The notes below the pieces were generated by a model. That model was given only the letters and a program-made list of their open reading frames with translations, did not search any database and was not told where the DNA came from. A stretch of DNA of 33,667 nt from an uncultured Alphaproteobacteria bacterium (GTDB lineage: Bacteria; Pseudomonadota; Alphaproteobacteria; CAAHEQ01; UBA3637). Of the stretch, positions 24,552 through 32,760 are shown one piece after another (position 1 is the first letter of the stretch; every line of letters starts with the position of its first letter). The stretch covers positions 1 through 33,667 of the forward strand of contig CAKQGY010000013.1 in the NCBI GenBank assembly GCA_934234055.1. The letters are read 5' to 3'. The position numbers and the translations under genes were made by a program.

Positions 24552-25618
24552 CAATCCAATTCAGCCAACCGCACCAGCTGATCCTCGGTGATTAAAGCGT
24601 CTATAAACTCGTCCAAGTTGCCGTCCATAAATTCGTGCAATTGATAGCTGGTTTTGTTGATACGATGATCCGTAACACGCCCCTGCGGAAAGTTATAGGT
24701 GCGAATCCGCTCGGACCGATCACCTGAGCCCACTTGGTTTTTACGATTTTGAGAGCGCTCTTTATCCAAAGCCTGGCGCTGCATATCGTAAAGAGCCGTG
24801 CGCAAGCGCATCATCGCTTTTTCCTTGTTTTTGAATTGCGAGCGTTCTTCCTGACACTCAACAGCGATCCCGGTCGGCTTGTGCACAATCCGAATGGCGC
24901 TGTCGGTTTTGTTGACGTGCTGGCCACCGGCACCGCTGGCCCGGCAAGTTGTGATTTCCAAATCAGCTTCGTTGATTTTAACATCAACCTCTTGTGCTTC
25001 GGGCAAAACAGCCACCGTTGCGGCAGAAGTATGCACACGGCCGCCGGCCTCAGTCTCGGGCACACGCTGCACCCGATGAACTCCTGATTCAAACTTTAAG
25101 CGCGCAAATACCGCATGGCCGGAAATCTGAGCTACCGCCTCTTTATAGCCGCCCAGGCCCGTTTCGTTCAGTGATAAAATTTCAAACTTCCAGCCGCGGG
25201 TTGCTGCATAGCGTTCATACATGCGAAAGAGCTCGGCCGCGAACAAAGCTGCTTCTTCACCGCCGGTGCCGGCTCGAATTTCCAAAATGACATTGCGATC
25301 ATCGGCTTCGTCGCGCGGCAGCAGTAAGATTTGAATTTCTTTTTCCAAAGCCGGCAATTGTTCTTTCAAAGCGTGCACTTCGTCCTCAGCCATCGTCTTC
25401 ATGTCCGAATCCAACTCCGGATCCGAAAGGAGCGCCTGGGCTTCGGCTAAATCGCGCACACATTTTTTATAGGTATTTCCAACGCGCACAACATCTTCCA
25501 AGGCATTGAGTTCTTTTGATAATTTAACAAACTCCTCGCCTGTGGCACCCGCCGACAGCAAAGCCGTTACTTCTTCATATCGCGATAAAATTGTTTCCAG
25601 TTTTTGTTCAAAATTCAT
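24551..25618 (-). CDS. prfA: Peptide chain release factor 1
   Basis: A 355-aa class I release factor for UAA and UAG. The peptidyl-tRNA hydrolysis motif is intact (S-G-A-G-G-Q-H-V-N-K), as is the upstream R-A-G-T-G-G-E-E-A domain signature. The gene starts three bases after the rodZ-like gene stops and ends in the prmC start, giving the operon rodZ-prfA-prmC. Confidence 0.97.
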   Translation of the reverse strand: MNFEQKLETILSRYEEVTALLSAGATGEEFVKLSKELNALEDVVRVGNTYKKCVRDLAEAQALLSDPELDSDMKTMAEDEVHALKEQLPALEKEIQILLLPRDEADDRNVILEIRAGTGGEEAALFAAELFRMYERYAATRGWKFEILSLNETGLGGYKEAVAQISGHAVFARLKFESGVHRVQRVPETEAGGRVHTSAATVAVLPEAQEVDVKINEADLEITTCRASGAGGQHVNKTDSAIRIVHKPTGIAVECQEERSQFKNKEKAMMRLRTALYDMQRQALDKERSQNRKNQVGSGDRSERIRTYNFPQGRVTDHRINKTSYQLHEFMDGNLDEFIDALITEDQLVRLAELD

Positions 25619-25621
25619 CGA

Positions 25622-26551
25622 CTAATCTTTCAATAGGTTGGCCGCATCCATTTGGACTCCGGCTTTGGCCTGGCCCAACTTGCCCAGCGTTCTGACTTTA
25701 CGGCCGTCAACATATACATCCAAGCCCCCGGCATTTTCGGTTTTCAGAACCAAACCGTCCGGATCTTCCACCGGATTATAGCGATCGCCTTGGTTCAGAT
25801 TGGTTCGCAGCAGGATTGTGCCTTCTTCAATATCGCGCACCTCAATAGACACATTATCACGGGTTGCCACAAAAGATACGCGCATGGGGGGATTCATACC
25901 ATAGGTAATCGGTTTGCGCGCCGGGGTGGACTTCACCACCGGTTCGGGTTTAGCCGGCTGCTGAACTGGTTGTGCCATCGGTTGCGGTGCGACCTCTTTC
26001 ACCGTCTGCGGTGTCAATTCATCTGCGGTTACAGGTGCCTCGGTCATCACATCGGGCGCGGGCATCACCTGCTCCATTTGAGGCATCTTGATATCCGGGA
26101 ACGGTTGATAAGTTAAAATATGAAAAACCGTCCACGCAATATACAGCAGCAACAATCCGCCCAACGACAAGACAATCGCTTTTACACTGGGGAATATATC
26201 GGGATCCTGGGTGCGGGGCATATCCAACGGTTCCTCATGAATATCTGTCGTTTCGCGGTGAAAGCGATCCACCAGTGTGTCAGCGTCTAATCCCAAAAAT
26301 GTTGCATAAGAGCGCAAAAAACCCGCCCCGTAAACCAACGCCGGAAAAGTATAATAATGCCCCTGTTCCAAGGCCTCCAAATAGATTTCTTTAATCTTTA
26401 ATTTTTTAGCAGCGGTTGCCAACTTCATATTGTGGCGGCGACGCGCTTGTTGTAGAATTTGTCCCAATGTTTGGGATTCGGATTCGACCGGCGTGGGAGA
26501 GACTTGTTCGGGCGCGGTCGGTTCGGTTTTAATGATTTTCTTTTTGGCCAT
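25622..26551 (-). CDS. RodZ-like protein: cytoplasmic HTH, one TM helix, periplasmic DUF4115-type domain
   Basis: A 309-aa product. Residues about 28-95 form a HTH_25 domain (L-G-Q-I-L-Q-Q-A-R-R-R-H-N-M, then Y-L-E-A-L-E-Q-G-H-Y, G-F-L-R-S-Y-A). One membrane helix lies near 125-148. A Pro/Val/Glu-rich linker and a C-terminal beta domain follow (V-S-I-E-V-R-D-I-E, L-D-V-Y-V-D-G-R-K-V). This is the cell-shape protein RodZ architecture linking MreB to the periplasm. In alphaproteobacteria without MreB such proteins may do other work; mreB is not in this window. It leads the prfA-prmC operon. Confidence 0.85.
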   Translation of the reverse strand: MAKKKIIKTEPTAPEQVSPTPVESESQTLGQILQQARRRHNMKLATAAKKLKIKEIYLEALEQGHYYTFPALVYGAGFLRSYATFLGLDADTLVDRFHRETTDIHEEPLDMPRTQDPDIFPSVKAIVLSLGGLLLLYIAWTVFHILTYQPFPDIKMPQMEQVMPAPDVMTEAPVTADELTPQTVKEVAPQPMAQPVQQPAKPEPVVKSTPARKPITYGMNPPMRVSFVATRDNVSIEVRDIEEGTILLRTNLNQGDRYNPVEDPDGLVLKTENAGGLDVYVDGRKVRTLGKLGQAKAGVQMDAANLLKD

Positions 26552-26581
26552 AATGATACCTCGTATAAAAAAAGATAAGCT

Positions 26582-26610
26582 ATTTTACCTTGTTTTATGC
26601 CGTTTGTAAA
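26582..26610 (-). promoter_or_regulatory. Promoter of the rodZ-prfA-prmC operon
   Basis: TTTACA (26610-26605) and TAAAAT (26587-26582), 17-base spacer. It lies between the prepilin peptidase stop and the rodZ-like start. Confidence 0.65.
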
Positions 26611-26613
26611 GCA

Positions 26614-27300
26614 TTATTTTACATAAGTGAAAAAGAATGTCAAAATAGCAGCCCACCCCAGTGCCGGTCCGTAAGCTCCGCTGCGACGCGCATAAACGGC
26701 TGCGGGAATGGCAAAGAAGAGAAATGACAGCAGCAAAGTATAGCTAAGTCCCAACACGCCCAGCCATGCGCCAAGGGCTGTCATCATTTTGACATCACCG
26801 GCCCCCAGCTCCGACGGGTGAAACAAGCCTAACAACACAACCGACAAAGTGGCTATCCCATAGCCGAAGAAAGCGCCGCCGACGCCAGCCAAAACGGACG
26901 AGCCCGGTGTGGTGGCCAGCATTAAAAAACCAAGCAGCAGCAAGGGAAGTGTGAAAAAATCCGGCAGCAGGAAATACATAGCATCTACCAAAATGCACAA
27001 ACACACGATCACCATGAAAATATCGGCATATACCGCCAAATCAGCCGACAGCAGAATATGATTCAGCGCAAATAAAGTGGCCGAAATAAATCCCCAAATG
27101 ACCGAGATAATCCCGAATTTAATCCACATAAACCGCAACAGTTGTCTGTGAGCCTGGTTGGGACTGTGCGGAAAATGCGGGCGGTGTCCCAGTTTTAACA
27201 GAATCAGCCCCGGATCGGCCGGTAAAATCTTGCCAAACCGAGAGGCTATAGCCGGCATCAGGCACCCGATAAAAAATCCCAACAGTATTAAAATCAACAT
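26614..27300 (-). CDS. A24-family prepilin peptidase, short form without the methyltransferase zinc domain
   Basis: A 228-aa polytopic membrane protein. The two catalytic aspartates of the A24 aspartic proteases are visible in D-A-M-Y-F-L-L-P-D and E-L-G-A-G-D-V-K-M-M. The start at 27300 follows AAAGGAT; the frame is open to 27366, but the upstream segment lacks a site. The N-terminal cytoplasmic Cys4 zinc region of bifunctional PilD is absent, though the P-H-S-P-N-Q stretch sits where it would be. It should cut leader peptides of the type seen at 1-212. It lies between rodZ-like and the divergent yqeY-like gene. Confidence 0.85.
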   Translation of the reverse strand: MLILILLGFFIGCLMPAIASRFGKILPADPGLILLKLGHRPHFPHSPNQAHRQLLRFMWIKFGIISVIWGFISATLFALNHILLSADLAVYADIFMVIVCLCILVDAMYFLLPDFFTLPLLLLGFLMLATTPGSSVLAGVGGAFFGYGIATLSVVLLGLFHPSELGAGDVKMMTALGAWLGVLGLSYTLLLSFLFFAIPAAVYARRSGAYGPALGWAAILTFFFTYVK

Positions 27301-27382
27301 ATAATTATCCTTTGTTGATTTATTTATAAAGAAAAATGTGCCCGATAGCAAGATTTTTCTTTTCATTTGGATAAAAAAAAAC

Positions 27383-27388
27383 TATAAT
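27383..27388 (+). promoter_or_regulatory. Candidate -10 box for the yqeY-dnaG transcript
   Basis: A perfect TATAAT lies 32 bases before the ATG. The -35 region about 17 bases upstream (TTTTCA) is weak. Confidence 0.45.
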
Positions 27389-27420
27389 AGAAAGCGTTCA
27401 AGTTATTACAAGGAGTTTTT

Positions 27421-27876
27421 ATGATTCGGGAACAAATAAAAAAACGGCTGGTGGAAGCCATGAAAGCCAAAGATGAAAAAGCAACAGGGACTTTGCGTCT
27501 GATCAATGCCAGTATCAAGGACAAAGATATTGAAGCTCGGCCCAAAGGAATCTTGGACGGGATTGATGATGGGGCGATTTTGTCTTTGCTGCAATCTATG
27601 ATTAAACAGCGCAAAGAAAGTATTGATATGTATACCAAGGGTGGACGTGTCGACCTGGCGGCCAATGAGCAAGCCGAAATTGATATTATTCAATCATTCC
27701 TACCCAAACAAATGTCTGACGAGGAAATCAAGGCCGCGATTGAGGCTCTGGTTGCGGAAACGGGGGCGACCTCTGTTAAAGATATGGGCAAAGTGATGGG
27801 GGCTTTAAAAGCCAAATATGCAGGTCAGTTGGACATGGGAAAAGCCTCGGGAATGATTAAAAGCATTCTGGGATAA
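27421..27876 (+). CDS. GatB/YqeY domain protein
   Basis: A 151-aa protein opening M-I-R-E-Q-I-K-K-R-L and containing T-L-R-L-I-N-A-S-I-K-D and the C-terminal V-M-G-A-L-K-A-K-Y-A-G block. This is the stand-alone YqeY family, related to the tail domain of GatB. The role is uncertain; tRNA contact is the usual suggestion. AAGGAG precedes the ATG. dnaG starts two bases after its stop, the common alphaproteobacterial order carA/yqeY-dnaG-rpoD. Confidence 0.9.
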   Translation: MIREQIKKRLVEAMKAKDEKATGTLRLINASIKDKDIEARPKGILDGIDDGAILSLLQSMIKQRKESIDMYTKGGRVDLAANEQAEIDIIQSFLPKQMSDEEIKAAIEALVAETGATSVKDMGKVMGALKAKYAGQLDMGKASGMIKSILG

Positions 27877-27878
27877 CG

Positions 27879-29624
27879 ATGTTCTTACCACCGCAATTTT
27901 TAGATGAACTGCGCGACAAAGTTTCGCTGTCTTCTGTAATCGGTAAGCGGGTTAAATTGACTCGCCGCGGGCATGAATATACGGGGCTTTGCCCGTTTCA
28001 TCATGAAAAAACACCGTCTTTTACCATCAACGAGGATAAGGGATTTTACCATTGTTTCGGGTGCGGAGCACATGGGGACGCTATTCGGTATTTGATGGAA
28101 GCTGAGAAACTGCCGTTTACCGAAGCAGTGGAACGATTGGCTGATATGGCGGGTCTGAAAATACCGGAAGAATCACCCGAACAACAGCGGCTGGATAAAA
28201 TGCGCAACAGTTTAACGGCTATTATGGAAGAGGCCTGTGCTTTCTTTCAACAAAACCTGTTTACCATGGGGGGGGCGGCCGGTAAGAACTATTTAATTAA
28301 GCGCGGTATTTCGGGCACGGTGGCCAAACAATTTCGCTTGGGGTTTGCGGGAAGCGGATCAGCTTTGACCCAGCACTTGCAGGCCAAGGGTTTTGATGTA
28401 AACGCCTGTGTCAAGTTGGGCTTGGTGGCCAAGCATCGCGAAACGGGGCAACTGCACGACTATTTCTACAATCGCGTGATGTTTCCGATTTTGGATCGGC
28501 GCAAACGCGTCATCGGATTCGGCGGGCGTATGCTTGAAAAGGGCGAACCGAAATACCTCAATTCGCCGGAAACAACCCTGTTCCACAAAGGGGAGCAATT
28601 ATACGCTCTGCCTAATGCGATTGATACCATTCGCACCAAAAACGAAGCGATTTTGGTGGAGGGATATATGGATGTGATTGCTCTGCACTCGGCGGGGTTT
28701 ACAAATGCGGTGGCTCCATTGGGGACGGCTCTGACGGAAAATCAGATTAAATTACTGTGGCAAGCATGTGATGAGCCGTTGATCTGTTTTGATGGCGATG
28801 GAGCAGGGCGTAAAGCCTCTATCCGGGCACTATATCGGGCGTTGCCGATTTTAGTTCCCGGCAAGTCGTTGCGATTTGTCGGCCTGCCCGAACCGATGGA
28901 TCCTGATGATGTGATTCGTAAAAAATCACCCGAAACTTTTGCGCAATTTATGAAAGAAGCCACCGGATTTGCGGATATGCTGTGGCAAAATCTGCTGGAA
29001 ACGCACTTTTTTGATACGCCCGAGCGATTGGCCTTGTTTGAAAAAGATGTGCAAGAAACACTGGCCAAAATCCAAGACGCTACTGTGCGAGGCTATTATC
29101 AAAAGGATTTCAAAGATCGGCTGTGGAAATTGACACATGCCGGAAACGGTAAACGTAAAGCCGCCGTCAAACCTGCCGCACCGATGCATACGCCGACTCC
29201 GGGGGTCTCTGATGCGCGTATGGTGCTGGCGTATGCGCTGACTTATCCGGAAATTGCCGAATCGATGATAGAGGATATTACGGCCATGCGCCTGCCGGAT
29301 CGGGTGCTGAGTGCAATTTTGGAGCATCTGACCTCAGCTCTGTTAGCACAATCTGATTTAACAGCGACAGAATTAAAAGAACGGCTTGGAGCGGAAGCTC
29401 AAACAACTCTGGCGGCTGAGTTGGAAATGATTCACAAGTCCAATAAAAAGCCCGATGAAATACAGGAAATTTTGACGCATATGATTCGCGAATCACGACG
29501 TCAAATTTTGCAAGCTGAAATTGCTCAAAAAACAGAAGAATACTTTAAAAATCCGGATCCTCGGGTTTGGGAAAGTATCAAAGACTTGAAAAAAGAAATT
29601 GAAAATCTGACGGAAAGTGAATAA
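27879..29624 (+). CDS. dnaG: DNA primase
   Basis: A 581-aa primase that makes RNA primers for replication. The N-terminal CHC2 zinc finger is C38-x2-H41-x17-C59-x2-C62. The TOPRIM core has V-E-G-Y-M-D-V-I and F-D-G-D-G-A-G. The C-terminal part is divergent, as usual for the helicase-binding domain. It is transcribed with the yqeY-like gene and followed by rpoD, the classic macromolecular synthesis layout. A run of eight G at 28268-28275 lies inside the coding frame (M-G-G-A-A-G). Confidence 0.96.
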   Translation: MFLPPQFLDELRDKVSLSSVIGKRVKLTRRGHEYTGLCPFHHEKTPSFTINEDKGFYHCFGCGAHGDAIRYLMEAEKLPFTEAVERLADMAGLKIPEESPEQQRLDKMRNSLTAIMEEACAFFQQNLFTMGGAAGKNYLIKRGISGTVAKQFRLGFAGSGSALTQHLQAKGFDVNACVKLGLVAKHRETGQLHDYFYNRVMFPILDRRKRVIGFGGRMLEKGEPKYLNSPETTLFHKGEQLYALPNAIDTIRTKNEAILVEGYMDVIALHSAGFTNAVAPLGTALTENQIKLLWQACDEPLICFDGDGAGRKASIRALYRALPILVPGKSLRFVGLPEPMDPDDVIRKKSPETFAQFMKEATGFADMLWQNLLETHFFDTPERLALFEKDVQETLAKIQDATVRGYYQKDFKDRLWKLTHAGNGKRKAAVKPAAPMHTPTPGVSDARMVLAYALTYPEIAESMIEDITAMRLPDRVLSAILEHLTSALLAQSDLTATELKERLGAEAQTTLAAELEMIHKSNKKPDEIQEILTHMIRESRRQILQAEIAQKTEEYFKNPDPRVWESIKDLKKEIENLTESE

Positions 29625-29629
29625 AAACA

Positions 29630-29657
29630 TTGACTTCCGTAAAAAAATGCATATAAT
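29630..29657 (+). promoter_or_regulatory. Promoter of rpoD
   Basis: TTGACT (29630-29635) and TATAAT (29652-29657) with a 16-base spacer, right after the dnaG stop. Confidence 0.75.
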
Positions 29658-29678
29658 AAGACATATTTTATCTTATTA
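29654..29678. repeat. 8-bp perfect inverted repeat over the rpoD -10 box and start site
   Basis: TAATAAGA (29654-29661) and TCTTATTA (29671-29678), nine-base gap. It overlaps the -10 hexamer and the expected start site, so it could be an operator or a 5' mRNA hairpin. AT-rich, so chance is possible. Confidence 0.5.
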
Positions 29679-29699
29679 TATGAAAGAGTTTACCGGCCG

Positions 29700-31754
29700 A
29701 TGACCTCTATTTTAATGAATGATGATGCTGTGGATATGCCGTTTGAAACCGAAACGGCAGATGCACGGTCCCTGATGAAAAAATTGATTGACCAAGGAAA
29801 AGAACGCGGTTTCCTTTCTATGGCGGCGTTAAAAAAAGCACTTCCAGCCGAATCGCAAAGGGCTGATGCGTTTGAAGTTGTGTTGGCTTCACTTGCCGAT
29901 ATGGGCATTAATGTGATTGATGGTAGCGAAGATATTACGGATTTGACCGAGACCGAATCGGGACAATCCATGAATGCCGATGCGCCCAGCGAAGATGCCG
30001 GGGCGCGTATCAATGACCCGGTGCGGTTGTATTTGCGCGAAATGGGGGCAGTTGATTTGCTTTCGCGCGACGGTGAAATAGCAATTGCCAAGCGAATCCT
30101 GGCCGGCACACGCGTAATGATGTGGGGTTTGATGGAAAGCAATTTGACGGCACAGTCTTTTTCCTTGTGGAAAGAAAAGCTGGAATCCGGCGAAATGCTG
30201 TTGCGCGATGTGATTGATATGGAAACGCTGATGGAGGCAAGTCCGAATAAAGAGCAAATGGAAAAAGCCGAAAAGATTCGCAAAGCGGCCAATACGGACT
30301 TGGAACGATTAGAGCGCGAAGAAACAGCTGAAAAGCTGGCTAAAACCGAGAAAACAGAAAAGGCCGAAAAAAAAGCCAAGAAAAAAGCTGAAGAAGAAAA
30401 CGATATTATTGATGATATTGATTCGTTTAATGTCGAACCCGATGTGCACGAAGAAGAAGATTCCGAAGAAGAAGACGAAGGAATTTTATCCATCAATCAA
30501 TTGGAAGAAAATTTGAAACCTCAGGTGATTCAAACGTTGGGGAGAATGGTTGATATCCATAAAAAGTTTGAAAAAGTCCAAAAAACGCGTTTGGCTTGTA
30601 TCCTTAAGAAAAAGCCTGTATCACCAGTTACCAAGCGTGAGTATGAAAGATTGATGAATGAAATGGCTACGACTTTGCGGGAAATGCACCTGAATCCGTT
30701 AAAGCTGGAAATCTTGATTGATCAAATCAATGAAATCAGTCAGCAGTTGATGATGCTGGAAGGAAAACTGTTGCGTTTGGCACAATCGTGCAAGATTGAT
30801 CGTGATGACTTTTTGGCGGTCTATCAGACTAGCGAAGCCGATCCGAAATGGTTCACGAAAATCAGTCGCAAAACAAATAAGCACTGGAAAACTTTTGCCG
30901 CAAAACATAAAACCGATATCGCTGACATCAGTGGCCTGATTCAATCATTGGTGGATCGCGTTCAAATGCCGGTCAGCGAGTTCCGCCGAGTGGTGGCTAT
31001 GGTTAAAAAAGGACGCCAGGAAACCAACAAAGCCAAGCAGGAGATGATTGAGGCGAATTTGCGCCTGGTGATTTCCATTTCTAAAAAATACACAAACCGT
31101 GGATTGCAGTTTTTGGATTTGATCCAAGAGGGCAATATCGGCCTGATGAAGGCGGTGGATAAGTTTGAGTATCAACGCGGATATAAATTTTCAACCTATG
31201 CGACATGGTGGATTCGGCAATCCATTACGCGGGCAATCGCTGATCAGGCACGCACAATCCGAATCCCTGTACATATGATTGAGACCATCAATAAAATGTT
31301 GCGGACCAGTCGGCAGATTATGCTGGAAACCGGGCACGAACCGACGCCGGAGGAATTGGCGCCGCGGGTCAATATGTCGGTGGAAAAAATCAAAAAAGTC
31401 TTGAAAATCGCGAAAGAGCCGATTTCGCTGGAAACGCCGGTCGGGGATGAAGAAGATAGTCACTTGGGCGATTTTATTGAAGACAAACACACTTTGCAAC
31501 CATTGGAAGCAATGATTCAGACGAACTTGCGGCAATCGTGCACGGCGGTGTTGTCAACACTGTCGCCACGGGAAGAACGAGTGCTGCGGATGCGGTTCGG
31601 GATTGGTATGAATACGGATCATACTTTGGAAGAAGTCGGTTTGCAATTTGCGGTAACGCGTGAACGGATTCGGCAAATTGAGGCCAAAGCATTGCGCAAG
31701 TTAAAACACCCCAGCCGGTCACGGCGGTTGCGTAGTTTCTTGGAAGACGGTTAG
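29700..31754 (+). CDS. rpoD: RNA polymerase primary sigma factor (sigma-70)
   Basis: A 684-aa housekeeping sigma factor. Region 1.1 is at the N-terminus, then region 1.2 (R-L-Y-L-R-E-M-G). A Glu/Lys-rich non-conserved insert lies around residues 195-260. Region 2 contains G-L-M-K-A-V-D-K-F and Y-A-T-W-W-I-R-Q, region 3 follows, and region 4.2 contains the HTH T-R-E-R-I-R-Q-I-E-A-K-A-L-R-K-L. The start at 29700 is the ATG in the overlap with a seven-codon upstream ORF (29680-29703, M-K-E-F-T-G-R). The nearest Shine-Dalgarno-like AAAGAG is far from this ATG and close to the small ORF's own start, so translational coupling is possible. No clear terminator follows. Confidence 0.97.
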   Translation: MTSILMNDDAVDMPFETETADARSLMKKLIDQGKERGFLSMAALKKALPAESQRADAFEVVLASLADMGINVIDGSEDITDLTETESGQSMNADAPSEDAGARINDPVRLYLREMGAVDLLSRDGEIAIAKRILAGTRVMMWGLMESNLTAQSFSLWKEKLESGEMLLRDVIDMETLMEASPNKEQMEKAEKIRKAANTDLERLEREETAEKLAKTEKTEKAEKKAKKKAEEENDIIDDIDSFNVEPDVHEEEDSEEEDEGILSINQLEENLKPQVIQTLGRMVDIHKKFEKVQKTRLACILKKKPVSPVTKREYERLMNEMATTLREMHLNPLKLEILIDQINEISQQLMMLEGKLLRLAQSCKIDRDDFLAVYQTSEADPKWFTKISRKTNKHWKTFAAKHKTDIADISGLIQSLVDRVQMPVSEFRRVVAMVKKGRQETNKAKQEMIEANLRLVISISKKYTNRGLQFLDLIQEGNIGLMKAVDKFEYQRGYKFSTYATWWIRQSITRAIADQARTIRIPVHMIETINKMLRTSRQIMLETGHEPTPEELAPRVNMSVEKIKKVLKIAKEPISLETPVGDEEDSHLGDFIEDKHTLQPLEAMIQTNLRQSCTAVLSTLSPREERVLRMRFGIGMNTDHTLEEVGLQFAVTRERIRQIEAKALRKLKHPSRSRRLRSFLEDG

Positions 31755-31825
31755 AAGTAGAATCCGACGATTTTTCTTTGCCATGTCGAACCGGAAGGAA
31801 AATATCCGTCCACAATAAACCAGTC

Positions 31826-31860
31826 TGTCATTGCAAGGCTATCAGGCCATGGCAATCCAC
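31826..31860. repeat. Imperfect palindromic intergenic element (REP-like)
   Basis: TTGC (31831-31834) with GGC pairs to GCC with GCAA across a short loop, flanked by GTCATTGC on the left and GGCAATCCA on the right. This resembles dispersed GTCATTGC...GGCAATCCA elements of many proteobacteria, from memory. Only one copy is in this window. Confidence 0.4.
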
Positions 31861-31890
31861 AAATTATAAACGCAAATTATCCTTATCGAA

Positions 31891-32172
31891 CTAGGGCGTC
31901 GCTTGGGCAACCGATGAAACAGATTCTGCCTTTTCCTGCTCTTTCATCTGTGTTTCATATTGTTCCAAGTGATTTTTATAGTAGGCCAGGACAAACACGC
32001 GGGTTGCGGATGAGAGGCTTGTATTTCCCCGTTTTTTATCTATACGCGTGCACAGGTGACTGAGCCTTATCCCCTCGCGCGCACAAATATCTGCCAGGGC
32101 TTTCCAAGTATCTTCATGCAGGCGCATACTGGTTCTATGACCGTTTACAATTACATTTTTACAAGTTAGCAT
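31891..32172 (-). CDS. Ribbon-helix-helix protein, left copy
   Basis: A 93-aa product. After M-L-T-C-K-N-V-I-V-N-G-H-R-T-S-M-R-L, the beta strand of a ribbon-helix-helix, come E-D-T-W-K-A-L-A-D-I-C and L-S-S-A-T-R-V-F-V-L. This is the RHH_4 type, common in alphaproteobacteria and typical of DNA-binding or aryl-sulfate-like regulators. ATG at 32172 is chosen because GGAGG is seven bases upstream; an in-frame TTG six bases earlier is unlikely. Residues 1 to about 73 are nearly identical to the right copy at 33303-33575, with one visible V-to-I change. The C-terminal tails diverge after E-Q-Y-E-T. It may bind the palindrome in its own promoter (32190-32208). Confidence 0.85.
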   Translation of the reverse strand: MLTCKNVIVNGHRTSMRLHEDTWKALADICAREGIRLSHLCTRIDKKRGNTSLSSATRVFVLAYYKNHLEQYETQMKEQEKAESVSSVAQATP

Positions 32173-32394
32173 ATCCAATCCTCCATTTCTGATAATACAA
32201 AAGTATCACAGATTATTCCAAGTTGCAACCCTAAAAATAAAAAATTACGCGTTATAGTTGTTAAATCGTCATTTTTCTTGATTTTAGCACCCCACAGCAC
32301 ACGTTCCTGCCTATTAAGTATATCCTAAAAGTTGTATAATATCGCCAAAAACGCGAATCTCCCCCCCAGCAAAACCGAATCGGAGTCGGCGCCA
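31952..32394. repeat. Left arm of a long inverted repeat
   Basis: This 443-base arm is nearly identical, in inverse orientation, to 33082-33523. It covers the first three quarters of the RHH gene and about 220 bases upstream. Visible differences are scattered substitutions and a one-base length change in a G/C run (C7 here, shorter on the right). Identity ends at E-Q-Y-E-T inside the gene and at TGGCGCC outside it. Confidence 0.93.
32190..32221 (-). promoter_or_regulatory. Promoter and candidate operator of the left RHH gene
   Basis: TTGGAA (32221-32216) and TATTAT (32197-32192), 18-base spacer. The -10 is embedded in an imperfect palindrome, TGATAATAC-AAAA-GTATCA (32190-32208), a plausible binding site for the RHH protein itself. 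Confidence 0.5.
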
Positions 32395-32413
32395 AAACCG
32401 CAACAATCCACAT

Positions 32414-32450
32414 TTTATAACGAGTCGCAACTTGTGAAGTGAGTTATAAA
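32414..32450. repeat. 8-bp inverted repeat TTTATAAC/GTTATAAA
   Basis: Perfect arms at 32414-32421 and 32443-32450 around a 21-base loop that holds its own ACTT/AAGT pairing. It sits directly after the small cysteine ORF on the minus strand; no T run follows, so it is not a standard terminator. Confidence 0.55.
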
Positions 32451-32455
32451 TGGAT

Positions 32456-32677
32456 TTATTTTTTTACACACTCACAGGATCTTTTGGAACAATCCCATTT
32501 TTGACATGGTTCCGCCCCATATCCTCTTACACCTATTCTGACTCCATTATTATGAAGACAGTAACCTATATATGCAAATTCTCCAGGACTAACAACAAAC
32601 TTCTTGGAAAATGGAACTTTCGTTCCACTATAGAGGCAAGCTACTTTCTCTTTTTCCTTGCCGGCATGGCACATCAT
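32456..32677 (-). CDS. Small cysteine-containing protein, unknown function
   Basis: A 73-aa ORF whose ATG follows a strong CTGGAGG site. The sequence opens M-M-C-H-A-G-K-E-K-E-K and ends with the Cys-rich P-C-Q-K-W-D-C-S-K-R-S-C-E-C-V-K-K. No signal peptide or membrane helix. The frame is open about 90 bases upstream (with C-T-S-C-S-P) but without a start codon. It lies downstream, on the same strand, of the structured leader at 32761-33003, so the leader may control it. I do not recognise a family; it could also be a fragment of a larger gene. Confidence 0.5.
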   Translation of the reverse strand: MMCHAGKEKEKVACLYSGTKVPFSKKFVVSPGEFAYIGYCLHNNGVRIGVRGYGAEPCQKWDCSKRSCECVKK

Positions 32678-32760
32678 AGGACCTCCAGAGGGTAATGATG
32701 GCGAGCATGATGTGCAGGGTTTTATTGATTTATGTCTTTCATATTCTTTCGTGCTCCTAT

